64,000 nucleotides of DNA, from NCBI RefSeq assembly GCF_001949145.1, contig NW_019091364.1, positions 1,674,516-1,738,515 on the forward strand, written 5' to 3'. Positions 31,458 to 46,500 of this stretch are shown piece after piece. The stretch's first letter is position 1. The number at the start of each line of letters is the position of its first letter. Made by a program: the position numbers and the translations under genes. The stretch is from Acanthaster planci. Its lineage: Eukaryota; Echinodermata; Asteroidea; Valvatida; Acanthasteridae. The notes beneath the pieces are model-generated. The model was not told the origin of the DNA. It made no database searches and saw nothing but the letters and a program-made list of their open reading frames with translations.

Positions 31458-31466
31458 ATGGCGTGA
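31458..31466 (+). promoter_or_regulatory. Two-codon uORF upstream of the IA-2-like start
   Basis: AAGATGGCGTGA: an ATG in strong context, one Ala codon, then TGA, 15 nt before the main ATG at 31482. The sequence GTGACGTC directly after resembles a cAMP-response half-site (TGACGTCA). Confidence 0.45.
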
Positions 31467-31481
31467 CGTCCTCCTGACAAG

Positions 31482-31560
31482 ATGGATATGTCCCTCTTTC
31501 TTCTGGCCATTCTCTTGGCCAGCCCTTTTCCTTCTTTGACCCAACCATCTGGAAAACTGG
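31482..31560 (+). CDS. PTPRN: IA-2-like exon 1: signal peptide
   Basis: MDMSLFLLAILLASPFPSLT, a typical signal peptide, then QPSGKLG. Donor GTGAGT after a phase-1 split in Gly. Confidence 0.85.
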
Positions 31561-34500
31561 GTGAGTTTTTGGCATTTCTGTGTATGGACGTTGTACGTCA
31601 TACGTATTGCACGGTGGTACGGAGGCCTACTCCGTATTGGCCTCGTAGTCGTACGGCACGTAGCGTTCTCGCTCTCGTAATGCTTTAGTTACATGTAAAA
31701 ATGGTAAATTCAGTGACAGTTCTGTATTTATAAACCATCCATTATCACTGTCAGGCTGGTGTGATGGTCATTAACATGGAAAGAATTCCATGTACCATAT
31801 ACCGACACCATAAATTTGTTGTTGCAGTGGCCAATGTGTGGAGGTACTAGGTAGGAAAAGAAGCTGAAATTACATGTATGAAAGCAACTCAAAACCTGAA
31901 AACGTCCACTTTAGCAGTGAAACTAGTAGGCCTACTCGCTTACAAAACACTTAGCCCCATGAGAATGAATATCCCGGTTTTCCATCCACTGCCGGTATTA
32001 TTTTCCAAAAAGTTAATATTTCAGAAAAAGTTGTTTTTTCCCATTGGGAATGGTTAAAAATTGGATGCAAAGTAAATCGGAAGTTCGTAGTGCACCCGTG
32101 CACAAATGGCGTGATGCAAGACCGACTGAGAGCTTGTCTACTTTCCAGGTTGTTCTCTTTGCGTGGACATGTACTCGCTATCGATGTGCAGTATGCACAC
32201 CAACTAATGAATAATGAAAAAAAGCCTCATGGGTTTTCAAAATCCGGGATGTTCATTCTCACGGCCTTAGAATTTTTCGGACCAGTGCTCGTAGGGTTTA
32301 AGCACAGGGTCTGAGGGTGCTGAGTGTTTCTGCATATGGAATTCTTTCCCAGCGTATTTGGCTAAAAAAAAACCCACATGAACTGAAACTGCTTGTTGTT
32401 CAGCCAGTAATAATTAATATCACAAAAATATGGCAATGTCAAGGAGTCATAAACAATAGCAGATGAGGGGCGATTGTAATATTGTATTATTTTCCTAATT
32501 AAACTGAGAGAAACAGTAAAGTGCATGTGCATCCTGATTTAAAAAAAATCATTCTCTGATTTAAAAAAACAATTTAGCAAATAGTGGTTGCTTCAGAGAT
32601 AAGCAACACTTTCTTGCCAAGTCCTCAAACTATTCCCCGTTGCAGCCTGCCATTAGTTTTCATTTAAAGAGAATACATGCACACATATTTATTAATTGAA
32701 ATCAACACTTTTATATTGGGTGCCATAAGCTGATCTTCACGACCGCCTGGTTGCTTGATTGACCAATCATGCGTGTAGGCCTACAGTATGTAAGAACACA
32801 AATAAAATGTTAATAATAATAATAATAATTTATTCATTTATAAAGTGCAAATTTCATATAGATATGTTCAAATGCGCTGTACAACGAAGACATTAAGCAT
32901 GGAACAATGAACACATTTAAACATGGCTCAGCCGATGGCATACATAGCTTTTTGTTAAGGCCAATTGTAAAAGTGAAACCAATGGAAATATTTTACTATC
33001 ACACCCCCCCTCCAGAATTGCAAAGGAATAGAAAAATCCGAGAAATAACTAACTTCCTCTGATCACAACAAACCCAACAGATGGTACCACTGTGCAGTTC
33101 AAGCGCTAAATGAGAGTCAGTGAAAAGTCTAGAAATTGGATGGGATGCATGTTTACCTGAGTAAGCGTACGTACATGTACACTGTATGGTGCATACATGT
33201 ACGGTATGAGGACATCTGTGGGTGCACATGTATGGTACACATTCCTTTTTGCCTGACGTTTACAAGAGCCACATGAAATAGTGTTAGTTTTGAAACTGAG
33301 TTGCTCTAGGCACTTATCTATTCATTTCTGAACATTGTTTGATGGTTACTGTCTCAGACTGTTTTGCTCCAGCCCACTAATGGTGGCAGTATAATTTAAC
33401 ATTGTTTCCTCACATAATCAACCTGTCATGGTCAGTGCTAGCGACTCTAAAAGTAACTGCATCAATGTTGTTTTTGCTTCAGTGTTACCGGGTTGCCAAT
33501 TATAGCTCCCGTCTTTGGTCAAGCCTGCTAAAATTAAGGCTCTTTAGATAAGGTTCCATGAAAAATCAATCATGTGTCAAGTAATTGAAATGTGTCACTC
33601 AAAAAATCTAAAATAAAGCTTTAAAAAAAAGGACCTTTGCATAATTAAGCTGGCCTACTGTTCCATTCATCAAACGCATGATGATGGCCGGTGTCGTGCG
33701 AAATGAATTCTCTGAGCAAATCACTGACGTCATTACAATCACTGGTGATTTGCATTATTGAATTGTGGTCAGGGGAGGCTTGTGTGCCGGAGTGCGTGTC
33801 GTCAGTGTTGTCCATGGCCATATTGCGCTGCATGCTGGCTCTATATCTGTACATGTACATACGGAAGGGTATCCATCAGAACAGTGAGAACACACAGTGA
33901 TAGTAATGGAAGGGAATGGAGTGAGACACAGGCTAAGACGGATGGACATGATAGATAAGGGTTGGGGGACGATTCACCTGAATTGAGTCACTTCTTCAGG
34001 GGATTTTCCTGCATTTAGTGTAAACAACAGCTTTGTTTTCATCAAAAGGCATGCTAATCGGGACAAAAGATTAAGCAAAAATATAAAATTTATGGACAAA
34101 CGCCCTGCTTTGGGCTACATATGCATTTACCTAGAGTACCGTATTTTACGTTGTATGTTGTGTAAGAGTAACACATATGATGTACAAAGTGCCATTTTGT
34201 CACTCGTGGATGTAAAGGACTCTATAAATTGATCCCTGTGTCCACAGATGGCCTGATATGGATTAATCTTCCTTTTTAATGAGTGCAGTAGAGAGATGAT
34301 TATGCGGTAATATTTGCCACTTTCAGTGCAAACACTAAATGCAATGGCAGCTCTGCGTAGGTCCATTACCCTTGCGGGGGCGAAAATCACATCATGCTAC
34401 AGTGTTCACTGCTCTCGGATGCAGCGGTTGCCATGGATACTTGGCTTGATTTGCATGCCATTACCATTCCAGCGTGCAGAGTGCAACTTGCTCTTTGACA

Positions 34501-37500
34501 TATTTGGGAACATTAGACCCAGGGTGAGGGTTGTTGGTCAACGTTCAGTAAGGGTTTCTGAAAATTTCCCCATAATGCATGTACATCGACTATTTTTGGT
34601 ATGCGTACACACACATGCAGTACATGTGTGACTGAGTAGTGTCTCGACTTTTAGTTTGCAACACAAGAAGAAGTACATAAAATCTGCACTCGTTCAGTTA
34701 AAAAAAAAATACAAAAAAATAATATATCTATGGTGGGTTGCACCGTAATTAAGAGACAAAAATCAGTACAGACGGTTTAAATCTCAAACACTGAAATTTG
34801 CCGCTCGGGTTGGCGCCTTGTATTGTGGCTATCATGATGCGACTGAGTATTACCTCAAAATGTGGACAGTTTCTCTTCCCCCAATGTTTACCCAGAAATG
34901 ATGCCGCATAATTTGTCCAACTCTGGCATGTCCCACTGTGCTGCATAACAGGAGCAATACTCTCCGAGCGGCAAGGACATTCGTCAGTTTCTCTCCGTGT
35001 GAATTCTGTGGAGTGGAACCTTTCTGTCCCATCATTTGCATCGGGCCGTGTCAGATGGATTGCCCTGAGAGGCTGTTTAGCCCCCTCCCCCCCCGTCTCC
35101 AACCCTAAAGTCCCTTCTACCTTGGGTGTGGATTAGGAACGATTTCAGTCAGTCTCACCTCGTCATTCTTGTGAGCCGGTCTTAGTTCGGTGTGCTGGAG
35201 TATATTACGTACTAAAATTTCAATGTAAGCTCTGAACCAAATCAGTCAGGGCAGTGGGCATGTGCATGTGTATGCATTCTAAACCTACAGTACATGAAAT
35301 ACCAAGGAAATGCAAGGAGTGTGTATGGACATGCAGCCTGACACAGCAAGAGCTGTCCCGACAGTACATGGATTCCCTTTTTTTTTAAAAACCTGTATAG
35401 TTACTCTCCATGTTTGATTTTTCCCATCACAAACTGCAGTGTGTATACTTCTACATACGTGTACATATATGTGGTTACATTACCCTTTATTATTTGGCAT
35501 GTTTGGTAATGTAAATGAGACACACATGCACAGGGGTGTGATGAATGAGGCTGAAGTGTCTTGACCCTAGATGGTGTCACAGTGTACATGTACATTGTAC
35601 GTGTATGTACATTGTACATCACTCATGTCACTGTCCTGGTTCCTCCAATCACCTCTGGATCCTAATGGCTCTGCTATCAGAAAAAAAGAATTGCAGATGA
35701 GTGTCCAGCTCAAGGACACCAGTTGGGCATCTCTAGGCTAGCAGTCAGTCTCACATTGAGGATTATTCTATCTCCTTGTTAGCAGTTCAGTCATTAATAC
35801 ATGTAAGTAAGTAATAAGATTATAAATATTCAATTTTGGGGATCTGAGCTTGGCTTGCTTGTTGTTTATACATGTACATGTATGTATGTACCGGATATGT
35901 GATCTTTCTTCTCAGCTCCTGTTGGTTGTGTTTTCCTTAAAACTTGATAACACTGATTTTCTTGGCTGCAGCTAACTTATGGACCAGTACAACGTTAGAA
36001 GCATACATGTACATGTACTACCGGGAGCTATAACAGTCCTAAATCCTCCAATTTCAAAACGATTTTTATATACCGGTACACCCTCATTTTCTCCATGCAA
36101 TGTTGCATCTTTTTATCATATGTACATGTACGTACTCTTGACTTGACTTAAACATGATGTGATACCCGAACAGTTCAGTAACTGATGTCGTACCAGCTCT
36201 CCAGTGGATTGTAAGGTGATCCGTACAATTTTATTAAGAGCACCAAGTGCCATCTTATTCGCCCGCAAAGAAATTCAAATACTGCCACCCATGACCTGCA
36301 TTTATGGTTCTACTCAAGCACTTGGACACAACGGTACTTTGCAAGCAACCAAAAACTACTTCAGGTGTGATTTATACTGTGTGAAACATATGTTACCTGT
36401 AGATGGACAGCTACCGTACGTTGTACAGGGGGCACCTGTACTGTGACCCTGCTTGAAATTTAAAGTTGTAAAAGTGGGCGAAAAGATGAAACGAAGCAGT
36501 TGTCACAGTCACAATTCCCAGTCCGTCCTCTACCATGTCTACGCCCAAACCAAGTACATTACACTACAGTGGTACATGGACCCTAAACACTCTAAATCAG
36601 GGGTGTGAGAAATTCAGCTTTTTAGCCTCTTTTGGCTGTTAAAGATATTTTGAGTCTGGATTTTAGCTTTCCTAAGAAAACTTGCCCATCTGTAGGATTG
36701 TAAAGTACATGTAGAAATTAAACAGTAAGTAATATTTCACATTAGCCGCCGTAATGACCACAGTTGCCATTGTTGCCAGCTTGCAGTTATGGATAGGAAA
36801 CAAACCGTGAAAGGCTTTGTGGATGGAAAATGCGGAGGAGAAAGTTTTGATTAAAAAAGAAACACACGTTGTCTTTTCAAAATACAAGCAGACGCCACTT
36901 TAGCGTGTAGATCAAATCAAGACGGCAAGCCGGCGTGAAATTTGAAGCCCAGGCTTCATCCACTTTGAAGTAATTTAAATTTGATAAAAGTTACGGCAGC
37001 CGTCCACCCCGACTCCCTCCTCCTGGCAACTCCAAACTGACGCTTCTGCCCTGCCAGCCAACACACCAATGAACTCGTGATAAAGCGCCCTGCCCTTTAC
37101 CATGACATGGTTTTTTTTTTTTTGGCGGTGTTAAATAATGATCCCCCCCCGCAATCACATTACGCCCACTGCCCAAACGGGTGGCAGGGGGGACGGGGTA
37201 GAAAGTATTGATGTCTAGCCGGTTGCACTTGGAACAAGGGAAGAAGTTAAAAATTAACCCCAATTCTCCAGACATTTGATGAAAATTGGTTGAAGGGGAT
37301 GATACATACTGATTTCCTCTCTCTGCTTCATCTGCCGTACCTGAAGAAAAAACCTCACACACGCAGAAGAAAATGTGGTTTTTGAAACCTTCCTGTGTAA
37401 ATTTTGTGACAGCATGTCAGTTTTAAGCAGTTTGGAAATTTGATTTCTGAAATTTAGAAATATTGAAATTCAGTGATCCTATAGGTACATGTGCAGGTAT

Positions 37501-40500
37501 TTTTTAGTAGCTTTGCGTTTTCCTTTGAAGTAAATCTATCGTGTGATTCTGGTTATTAAAAACCTGTAGCACCCCGTGCATGATTTCACTAGTGGGTAAT
37601 TCCAGAAATAAGGGGTCTATTTTTTTGCTGCCCCGTCACATCTGACATGATTTCTATAAGTTCAGAACACATTTTCTAATTTTCAAGGGTGTTGAATTAA
37701 TGCAAATTACCTGCAAAAAAATAGTAATAGTTTGAAATCAATTCCGATGATATTTCCATGTCAAATGACAAAGGCCATATGTAACAGGGACACAAAAATG
37801 GCACACTTTTGGACCCCTCATTTCTGGAATTAGAAAAGAATTTTCCTACACGTACATAAAACACATACATTTACTTTATGAATAATAAATTTTTATTTCA
37901 TTCCATGCCCAGTATGAAACCTTGTCATTTGAACTTTGCCGTGCCAACACGTTGGTGTCTTGTACTGTATGGCTGAAAACACATGTTATATTTGTTACTG
38001 GCACGTCATGAAAAAAGCTTGACGAGGTTAATTTACTTAAATACAATTCCCGCGCCAGCCGAAGGCGTGGCTCGACACTCGCAAATTATTTTCCTGTCAC
38101 AATCAAGGTGCCACCGTAGATGAGGGTACGCCTCTCGTTCTGTGAAAATATAAGGGATGTGCATTCCAATTACCGGCATGTTGTTCGATTTGGCAAGATT
38201 CCGGTATCAAGGAAATGAGGATACCCAGTGCACTGGGTACGTGATGTACACGTGACTGGATGTGAACTTCTGTTTGCAAGTTCTCAGATAAATATGCAGG
38301 TACAATGTATTAGTGCTTTCTTTTTTTTTTTTTAATCAGCTCAAGGGAATGAAAATAAGAAACAGACAGGGGACTGCCTGTCTTGAGGATTTTCACTCTT
38401 TCGTTTTCAGTGACATTTAAAATACGACACCTGCTCGTCTGTTACCTGTTGGCATCCTGTGGTACATGCAAAGTCGGCCTTATTATAAAATGTATGACTC
38501 CTATCAGGATCTCTCATCATGTACATGTACTGTAATGTCTGGTATCTAAGACGTGTACATTGAATATCCACTGTTGTCGTCAGTATCAGTGCTTGATTCA
38601 AAGGAGAAAAATGTTGACGAGTACCGTTTGTGATGTGACATTTTCTATTGTTCGTAACATAATAATATTCGGTGAACTACTGTACATAGGAATTTGCTCT
38701 TATTTTGGACGGATTGAAGATTTTGTTAACAGTTGACATGTACTCATTCTGAAATAAGAGCATCGGTGTACATTTTTAAAAAGAGTTCATTAAACTGTAA
38801 GTTTTCGAAGGATTAGTGCTCCTTTTGTCCTGGATATTTAAAATCGTGCAGTTGATTGGAGCTGTGCACTGGAGCAATTTTGAATCATAGGTTAGCCATA
38901 AATTATTCCGAGTTACATTTTTTGAAAACATAATTTGCACTCCACTTGCACTTGTGACTTTTCCATTTGAGTTTGTTATTACTGGCCGATTTCATTTCAC
39001 ATTTCCTTTCCTGCCCCGAGCTCCCCTTCCATCATCTCTCATCGCCCTTTCTCCAGGAAGCTGGTGCAAATGGAGGTACATGTATATAAAATTATCTCAG
39101 TGCTGTTGAAATCCCTATTGTTCGAGTTGCTCGGAATACATGCGTTATCAGCAATTGAGGGGCCGAAACTGACCTTCCCACAGTGTTGAGTCAACACATA
39201 CGTACAATGACTGGTGTGTAGGCGTTAAAAAAAGAGAATGTGGGCGTTGGAGATGGGCAAATTTCTCCGTCGTGTTGTCGCTTTGGCTCACTTTTTTTTC
39301 CTTCCTTCTCGTCCTCCTCTTTTCCATTCCCTACCGTTGCTCTTTAAGGAGCCGATGCTTCAAAGCCATATGTTGGTTTTGGATGGGTTTTGTCTCGTGG
39401 CCTGGTTGAAACTAGATCTAATAATTCCTGTTATTCTGTCGCAGTGTGTCGGAAAGCAAGTCAGTTTGCGACTGCTGTGTGGTATTGAATTCGCTCTTGA
39501 ATAGCAAAGGAGATTTTTAAAGCATGGATGCGTTCACACATTTGTGGTCATAAAAATGCCTTCAGAAATTGATCACTGTTGAAAGATGAATAATGTAAAG
39601 GAACCACAACTACATTTAGGTGCAAAAAAGGGTGCATTTCTTTGTGTGGGCTGTGGAATTTCTTTATTTTCAGGGGCGGGGGAGAGTTTAGGTTAGGCTG
39701 GTTCAAAGAATTTCAGGGATGATAATGTCAGGGTAAAAATGAATTTCAGACATGATGAATTAGCCAGATCTTGAACAGAAATTGGACTTCGCCAAAAGTA
39801 ACTTTACTTACAAAGATACATGGAACATAATAACATCGCACTTGCTTGAACACTTTGGTTTGTTTGTTCATTATTTTTATTAAACCAGTTTTGAGTTTTC
39901 AAAACTACTGGGTCACACTGTTTGTTCTCATCTGACGAGACTCACTCCACCAATCTGCATTTGACCCTTTTACCGTTCACATGTCATGGGCTGGCAAATT
40001 TGTATTGCGGTCACCCCAAAATGCCTGACCGAAAAAAATAAAAACACAGGATGTCAGGTGAAGTTGTCAGTGTTGCGGTATACATGCAAAGTGGTCACTG
40101 AAGAGATTAATCTAGTGCGGTGTCAGCGATGTGGAACTTTTTGCTTGTGAATAATTGAGACTCAATATTCCATTTCTTGTTCAGTTCATTTTTATATTAT
40201 TTGACAGACTCTCTCCAGATATTAATTGTTAGATTTTTTTGCCCTGCCCAATGTGTATTATTGACACTGGTAACTCAGTGTTTGCCCCCGAAGGCTTGTG
40301 AAAAAATCCACAAGCATACTCGGGTGGGACTCCATTTCCATTCTTGGAGATAGTTGCTCGCGGTACCCGCTGCTACATGCACATCTGACTCGAACCAGCT
40401 GGCTGACACCGGCAAGCTCGGTGGTCGAGTGGTTAAAACTTCTGCACTAGTAAGCAAGAAGTCTTGGGTTCGAGTCCTACCCGAGTACGCTTATGGTTTT

Positions 40501-43500
40501 TCACCAGCCTTCAGAGGCAAACACTGAGCCTAACCCCCAAAAGTGTATGTAAAATCGTATTGAAATTGGAGGATTTGGGAGTGTTAGGGTTAATACACGT
40601 TGGGCATGGCCAAAAGAAAGTCTAACAATTACCATCCAACACAGACAAAAAGAGCACTGATAATACCAGGGCGTACTTATAACAAGGACAATTTTTAGGT
40701 CCCAAGTCTTTGATTTTCTTTGCTTTCCGTCACTGATGATACAACGTAACTTTTATAACAAGGTAATTTGCGAGGTCCTAGGAACCTTGTTATAACAGCG
40801 TTCCACTGAAATTAACATCTCCCCGGCGCAAATCCATCCTTGGAAATGCATGTGTCTGTTATTATGCATTTGTTCAATATGTCTTTTAAATTTAACGTCA
40901 CCGGACATGTACATGTGTACACATATCAAATTGCACAGTGTGCTGTGATGTGTTTTTTTATTTGCTCTCCTCTGTTCTGTCTGTGTCAGAGTACGGTACA
41001 TCTACGTACATAGACAGCGCACATGTGTACATTGCACTGGGTCTATTTGTTGGCTGGTTGTGTTCAGTGTGTCTGTGTGGGTGACATGTCTCGGATGGCC
41101 TACCTGTGATTGCTGTGTGGTACGTTACATTTCGTGCGCGACACAAGAACTAACAAACAACACCAGTTCTGTTAATTTGCAACACCGGTACGCACAGTGT
41201 TGCTCAGCCTATGTCCATTGTGCGTGTTCTGTGAGTGTGACACCGGTCGGTCCCACTTGGTAATTACTCTTTAATTTGAATCTAGGCTGTGTCAACATTG
41301 GGTGTGTCATTTTACACAATCCATCATGGTTGTCAGATTGCAGAGCAGAACAAGACAAATTGCCTTAGACAACAATCGAGACATTTTTTTTCCCGAACAA
41401 AACAAATCCGGAGGAAATGTTCCCAATTCTCTGTTTAAGATACGAAGGGTTGATTCATCGTCTTTGACTTACTGTCAATTTTTTGCAGGTAAGCAGAAAT
41501 TTGGGGTTAAATTAGTGAAAAGTTTGTCACCATTTTGAAAAATCCTCCCTTCCCTTCAATGGAAACTGCAGTATTTTAAGGGGGCTTGTCACATCCAAAT
41601 GCACGTATATGTGTCAGAAATTGAAAAACTTGCAGTTGCTGGTTCAGCATGTTCAAAGCTCAGACCCTTAAGAGATCCTTAGCCCTTGAAAGTCAGCATC
41701 ACAAAATCTTCTGGTAACAAGAGCTAGAATTCAAGGCATAACAATTCTGATTGTGTAAGCGTAGGCAATGTTGTTAGGCCCATTTAACTTGGGAGGTCAA
41801 ATCCTCAGCGTACCCTTAATTGCTACAGTAACCCACATTGATCATTAACCATGTTAAATGGCCTCATCATTGTGGGAAAGCATGAAGGCCGCCGACTAGT
41901 AACAAGCAATTGGTGTGCTTTTCTTCAGTACATATAATACGCGTGTGCTTGTACCTACGACCATATCTGACGGTGTTATTCATGAGCAATTTCTGTGATG
42001 ACTAACAAGCCCATCCATACGGTTGCAGAAGTGCGAGTGAGGTGACCTCAGAATATCAGGGAGGACAATATGAAGTACAGGGTGTACATGGATACGTGTA
42101 CAATGTACATTGGTTTCAGTAGCTTTTAGAATAAATGTTGTACCCCCGGTAGTTTTTGGCGCCGTGCCATATTGCCTGTACATGAATTGTGAGTGCTTTG
42201 CAGCTAGTAACAATCCTCTTCCATTTAAATTTGTGGAAAGAATGATAACAATTTTGCATCAGTCATTGAAATGGTTCAGCTTTGATTTAAGAATAAAAAA
42301 GTCAGTTTTGCGATCAGAGGATGGAAGTGTGTGAAGATTATATTTCCTTTTGTTTTCCCACTCTCAGGGTGTCGCTTCAGTCCCATCTGCCGCGAAGATG
42401 AAGTGTGTGCGGAAGGTAAGTCCAGCACTGCGGTCACTGCAGAATTATTGGAATGAGGATGAAGGGGGGGGGTTCACCTCTGGTTATTGTAAACTGTCTT
42501 GCTTAGGGACATCATCTTCTGTGATCCATTAGCAAGGCTTAGGAATCAGTAGGGCATCTCATGGCTTGATATTGAACTGTATTGCAAGCCCCACATGTAC
42601 ATGTACCACATTGTTGTACGGAGTGTTGCTTAAGAGCACGAGCTTTGGGCGGGTTCAGACCTCCCGGTCCTGGAACCACATCCGCAATGTTTTCATGAGT
42701 TGTGATACAGCAGCAAGATTATGCACACAAAATTCTACCTTGTGTGGTACATTGTAGATGCCTTTGCAAAGTGAAGAACGGTATATCACCCTTTAGCGTA
42801 CGGTCCATTGCCATTGGTAGGAGGTATTTGTTCATTCTCTAAATGAAAAGATCAACCATGCGTGGGTGTGAAGTGAAGAGTTGCCACATTGCTTCAACCA
42901 ACCTTGAACCCTGTCAGTGCTCCCGTTGAATGTAGGGCCTACAGTGTCCATTAGAAACCGGCAATCTGCTTGGGTGAAAAGAGCCCAGCTACGTCATATT
43001 TAGCACAAGGCATACATTGTACAACGTGAGAGATCAAATTGTCAGGAAGAGTTTGGTTTTCAGTATTGTAGAATATCGCCCAAACCAAACCACAGGCAAA
43101 AGCTCTGTCTCCCTTTTACTCCCTGAATATTGTGCTTCCTGGAATGGCCACAGAGTATAGGCAGCCAAACCAAGAAACGGTGGCTTATCCAAGGTCCAAT
43201 TCCGTGGCCTTTACTTTAGCAGTTAGCAGAACAGTCATGCTTACTATGTCACAAAACGTTGCTAACTGTAAGCACTATTTTGCGCACAGAGATTTCCATT
43301 GTTTTGTCATGACTTTAAACAAATTTTTCCTTCAAGGTACATGTAAGGCTGCCTTTTGCCATGCTTATTGCTTCCTCCCATTTGTAAAGGTTTGCACATT
43401 GGATTCCTAAAAAAAAAAAATGGCAACATGCCAAGTGAGGGGAAAGGTCATTCCCCCCCATATGCCACTGACCTTTTAAACAAGGCAAAGGTTTATGTTG

Positions 43501-46500
43501 CACAACAAAAGAAACAATGTTTATGCGGAGTACTCAATTCATTCTCTGCAAACTACATGTTTAAGAGTTTTCCTCATTTTGGAACAGACAAGCTCTTTGG
43601 CACCTGCGTGCAGCGTTTGACCAGCTACCTGCCCCGCTACGAACTTGACCCACCCGGCCTGAAGCGGTTGAAGGACGTCGTCCAGTACCTGCTGGACGAG
43701 GGATTTGCCTGGGAAGATCAATACGCGCAGGTTCGTATGGAGAGCGAGGGAGGAAAAAAAAAAAATTGTTTGGGCGGGCGCTTATACGTGTGGTATTTCT
43801 TCTGAGAGTATATGATGAAAAAAAGATGAGCTGTCGTGCATGTAACTAGCAATACATCATCCAATTTGAATCAGATGGCATGGAATAAATGACAAGAACA
43901 AACTCATTATTTTTTCGCATGCAGTCAGTGAAGCGTACATAAGTGTATGAAAATAAAGCCATTTCATTACAGGGTTTTGTTGAATTCAATCTAACATGTT
44001 TGTCATCCTGTAGAGATGAAATTAGAATGCATCAGTTTGCGAAACAGAAAACAACAGCTGAGTAATCGTAAAATTAGTAGATTGTAAGATTTGTGGAACC
44101 TTTCTGACGTATAAGCCTGCAGTGTGACACGTTTTATGGAAGGTGCTTTGCATACCTCTACGTACCCATCTGCCCGAGTACACCTTTGCAATTTTTAGAT
44201 TGAAATGAAGAGAAGCAAGACAGACAAATTAATTGTGAAGCTTTTTCTGTTTTTACGAGAAAAACACCCCCAGAAGCTTGCTTGAAAGATTAATATCGCG
44301 GGTGTGCATATAATACTCGGTTGCCGTTGACAACGCATCTTGAAGATGCAGCTCGCAATAATATCCAACAGCTGTTGCTGTGCTGCACTGTCCTGACGCA
44401 CAGAAGAACAAAAAATGCTCCACTGCCGGACGGCGGAGCCATTTAATTCCTGTGTGATTGGCCTCCGGTTGCCCCGGGCAACCTTATTTTTCCGTTCATT
44501 CATAGAAGCTTTGCGTCATGCAGTCATCACACTCTTTCCCCCCCCCCTCCTCCACAACATCCCCTGCGGCATTTACATGGATGTAGTGGAAATTTCCTTC
44601 CTTCTGTGCTGTGACTTTATAAGAACTTCGAAAGAAAGGAGCTGGCATGTGGGACGTACATTACGTTGATTACCTACCGATCCTGAACAGGTTTGGACGT
44701 GATTTGTGTACAGAGCAAGGAATGTTGACAAAGCGTCCTCGGTTCACGCGTCATCTGGCGATACTCTCTACCTATTTTATGGTGGAATGTTGGATAAGGG
44801 AGTTGTCAATTTGAATTTGCCCTTCTGTTGACCTGATTTATGAAGCAGTTTTTGCTGAAAAACTGGTCAGCTGACATTGACCAATTGAGTGGGTAAGGCG
44901 TCTAAACCCAGAATGTTGGGGGTTCAAATCCAAACTGAGCGATGTTGTCAGTTTTTTATCACACAAAGGTTCTCAGTAAATGCCATCGTCAAGGAGCAGA
45001 CTGAGCGTTTGTTTCATTCCAAACATTCAATTTCATTTCAAGTGTACTCGACGCTGCTTTCACAAGCAACACACAAAGGCCACATTAGTGCCGTTCACTG
45101 ACGTACATACACATGAATGGGCACTCGTCAGAGACCAGACGTCATCAAAACTGTCAAAAATGCAATGTGGCAGATTGAATGTGAGGTGGCGGGGGGGTTG
45201 CCACTTTAAGGCCATCAATTTGAGGTCCCGCACCTGGCGACACGCTCCATTGAGTATTGGTCTCCTCTCCAGTTGCCCGTGTACACATGCACTTGTAATG
45301 TAAAAGCGCCGGCTACCGGTTTTACGCACAGCTGGTTTGTGCTTGTGTCAGTGGTTCACAGCACCGCTAGTACATTGAAGAACATAGCAACTGATAAAAA
45401 CCTGGTGCTTTTTTGGGGGGGGCTGATTGTGGAGCGCTGTCGGCAGTCTTTGAAGGTGGTTCAAATGTAATAACGAGATTAGCTTTGGCCAATTTACCTT
45501 AGTCATACACGGTCATATAAAGTGGACCATTTGCAGCGGTCGGAAGAAAATATTTGGTGGCAGGACTTACATTTATGTATGCGGGACTTTACCAAGTGCC
45601 GCGTGATTTTGTTTGTCACAGAAGTAGAATCAGCTGATTGACATGACAGATAATCACGTCCAATATGCGCATTAAGGATGGCACCCCAAGGGGGCACAGT
45701 TTAAAGTGTGATAAAACAATAATATTTTCAGATATTTCACAGTCCGCTGTCCGGTTTGTGAAAATCAGGCAGGATTGAACCAAATTGAATCTCTTCTTTT
45801 CACCCGCATGCGGACGCCATTTGCCGCAATATTTATCCTTGAAGACTGTTACTAAACATGGCCTTCCATCATGATAAAAATGGCCGGAGGGGTCCCTCAT
45901 TGTTTTTTTTTTTGACACCTGAGCCCAGCCACATACACATTTCCACATTACACAATTCTGCAGCCGCAAAGTTTTCAAGTCAGATTTTGCATTAGCCGGT
46001 CTGATCATGAATAAATTAGGATATTGTATACCTTAAAGTTCTCATGAGATGGAAATTTATTTTGATAATGTTAGTTGTTAATTCTTAAAAATGTTTTTTT
46101 TTCAGTGTGTTTAATGAATGGTTGTCATGTTTTTAAAGACAATTTAAGGAAAAGGGGAAATCAAGATTGCTGTTGCAGGCAGAACATCTTTCGTGTAATC
46201 TTTCATGCTCATCTCCTGGAACTAGTCACGAGATGCATCCAGAGTGATTACAAGTTTTTCCAATCTCAGATTTTTTTCTTGGTGCCATTTCATTTCCTCT
46301 TTTCCCCCCATAACTTTTTGAAGCAATCGTGCTCAAGAGTTCTTCCATTTTTGTACCGTAGGTCGAGCATGACTGTAACCTCTGACCCACGATCCCTGAA
46401 ATTTCTCATGATATGAAATGGGAGTTATCTCGATGATCTAAGGTTTGTTACCCAAGATTTTCTGCTGTCAGCATTTTCTTAAAATCCCCTTTTTTCTTCC

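Larger units (their letters stand above)
29050..31481. other. DNAJC1 3' UTR and intergenic region before the IA-2 gene
   Basis: Apart from the poly(A) candidates, it holds a family C-like MITE (30266-30454) and the upstream region of the IA-2-like gene. No protein-coding signal recognised. Confidence 0.6.
31561..42367 (+). other. 10.8-kb first intron of the IA-2-like gene
   Basis: Contains a (TAA)n tract (32811-32830), scattered TACATGTA runs (for example 33170-33200, 35450-35600, 35870-36010), a family B MITE (37598-37832) and a tRNA-like SINE piece (40410-40490). No nested gene recognised. Confidence 0.7.

Noticed and set aside
36991-37362. 123-residue minus-strand frame in IA-2 intron 1
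   Set aside because: Driven by poly-A and poly-G tracts; no recognisable family.
40410-40490. Functional tRNA gene
   Set aside because: A and B boxes are good, but the anticodon arm does not fold with a standard 7-base loop; better explained as a tRNA-derived SINE.
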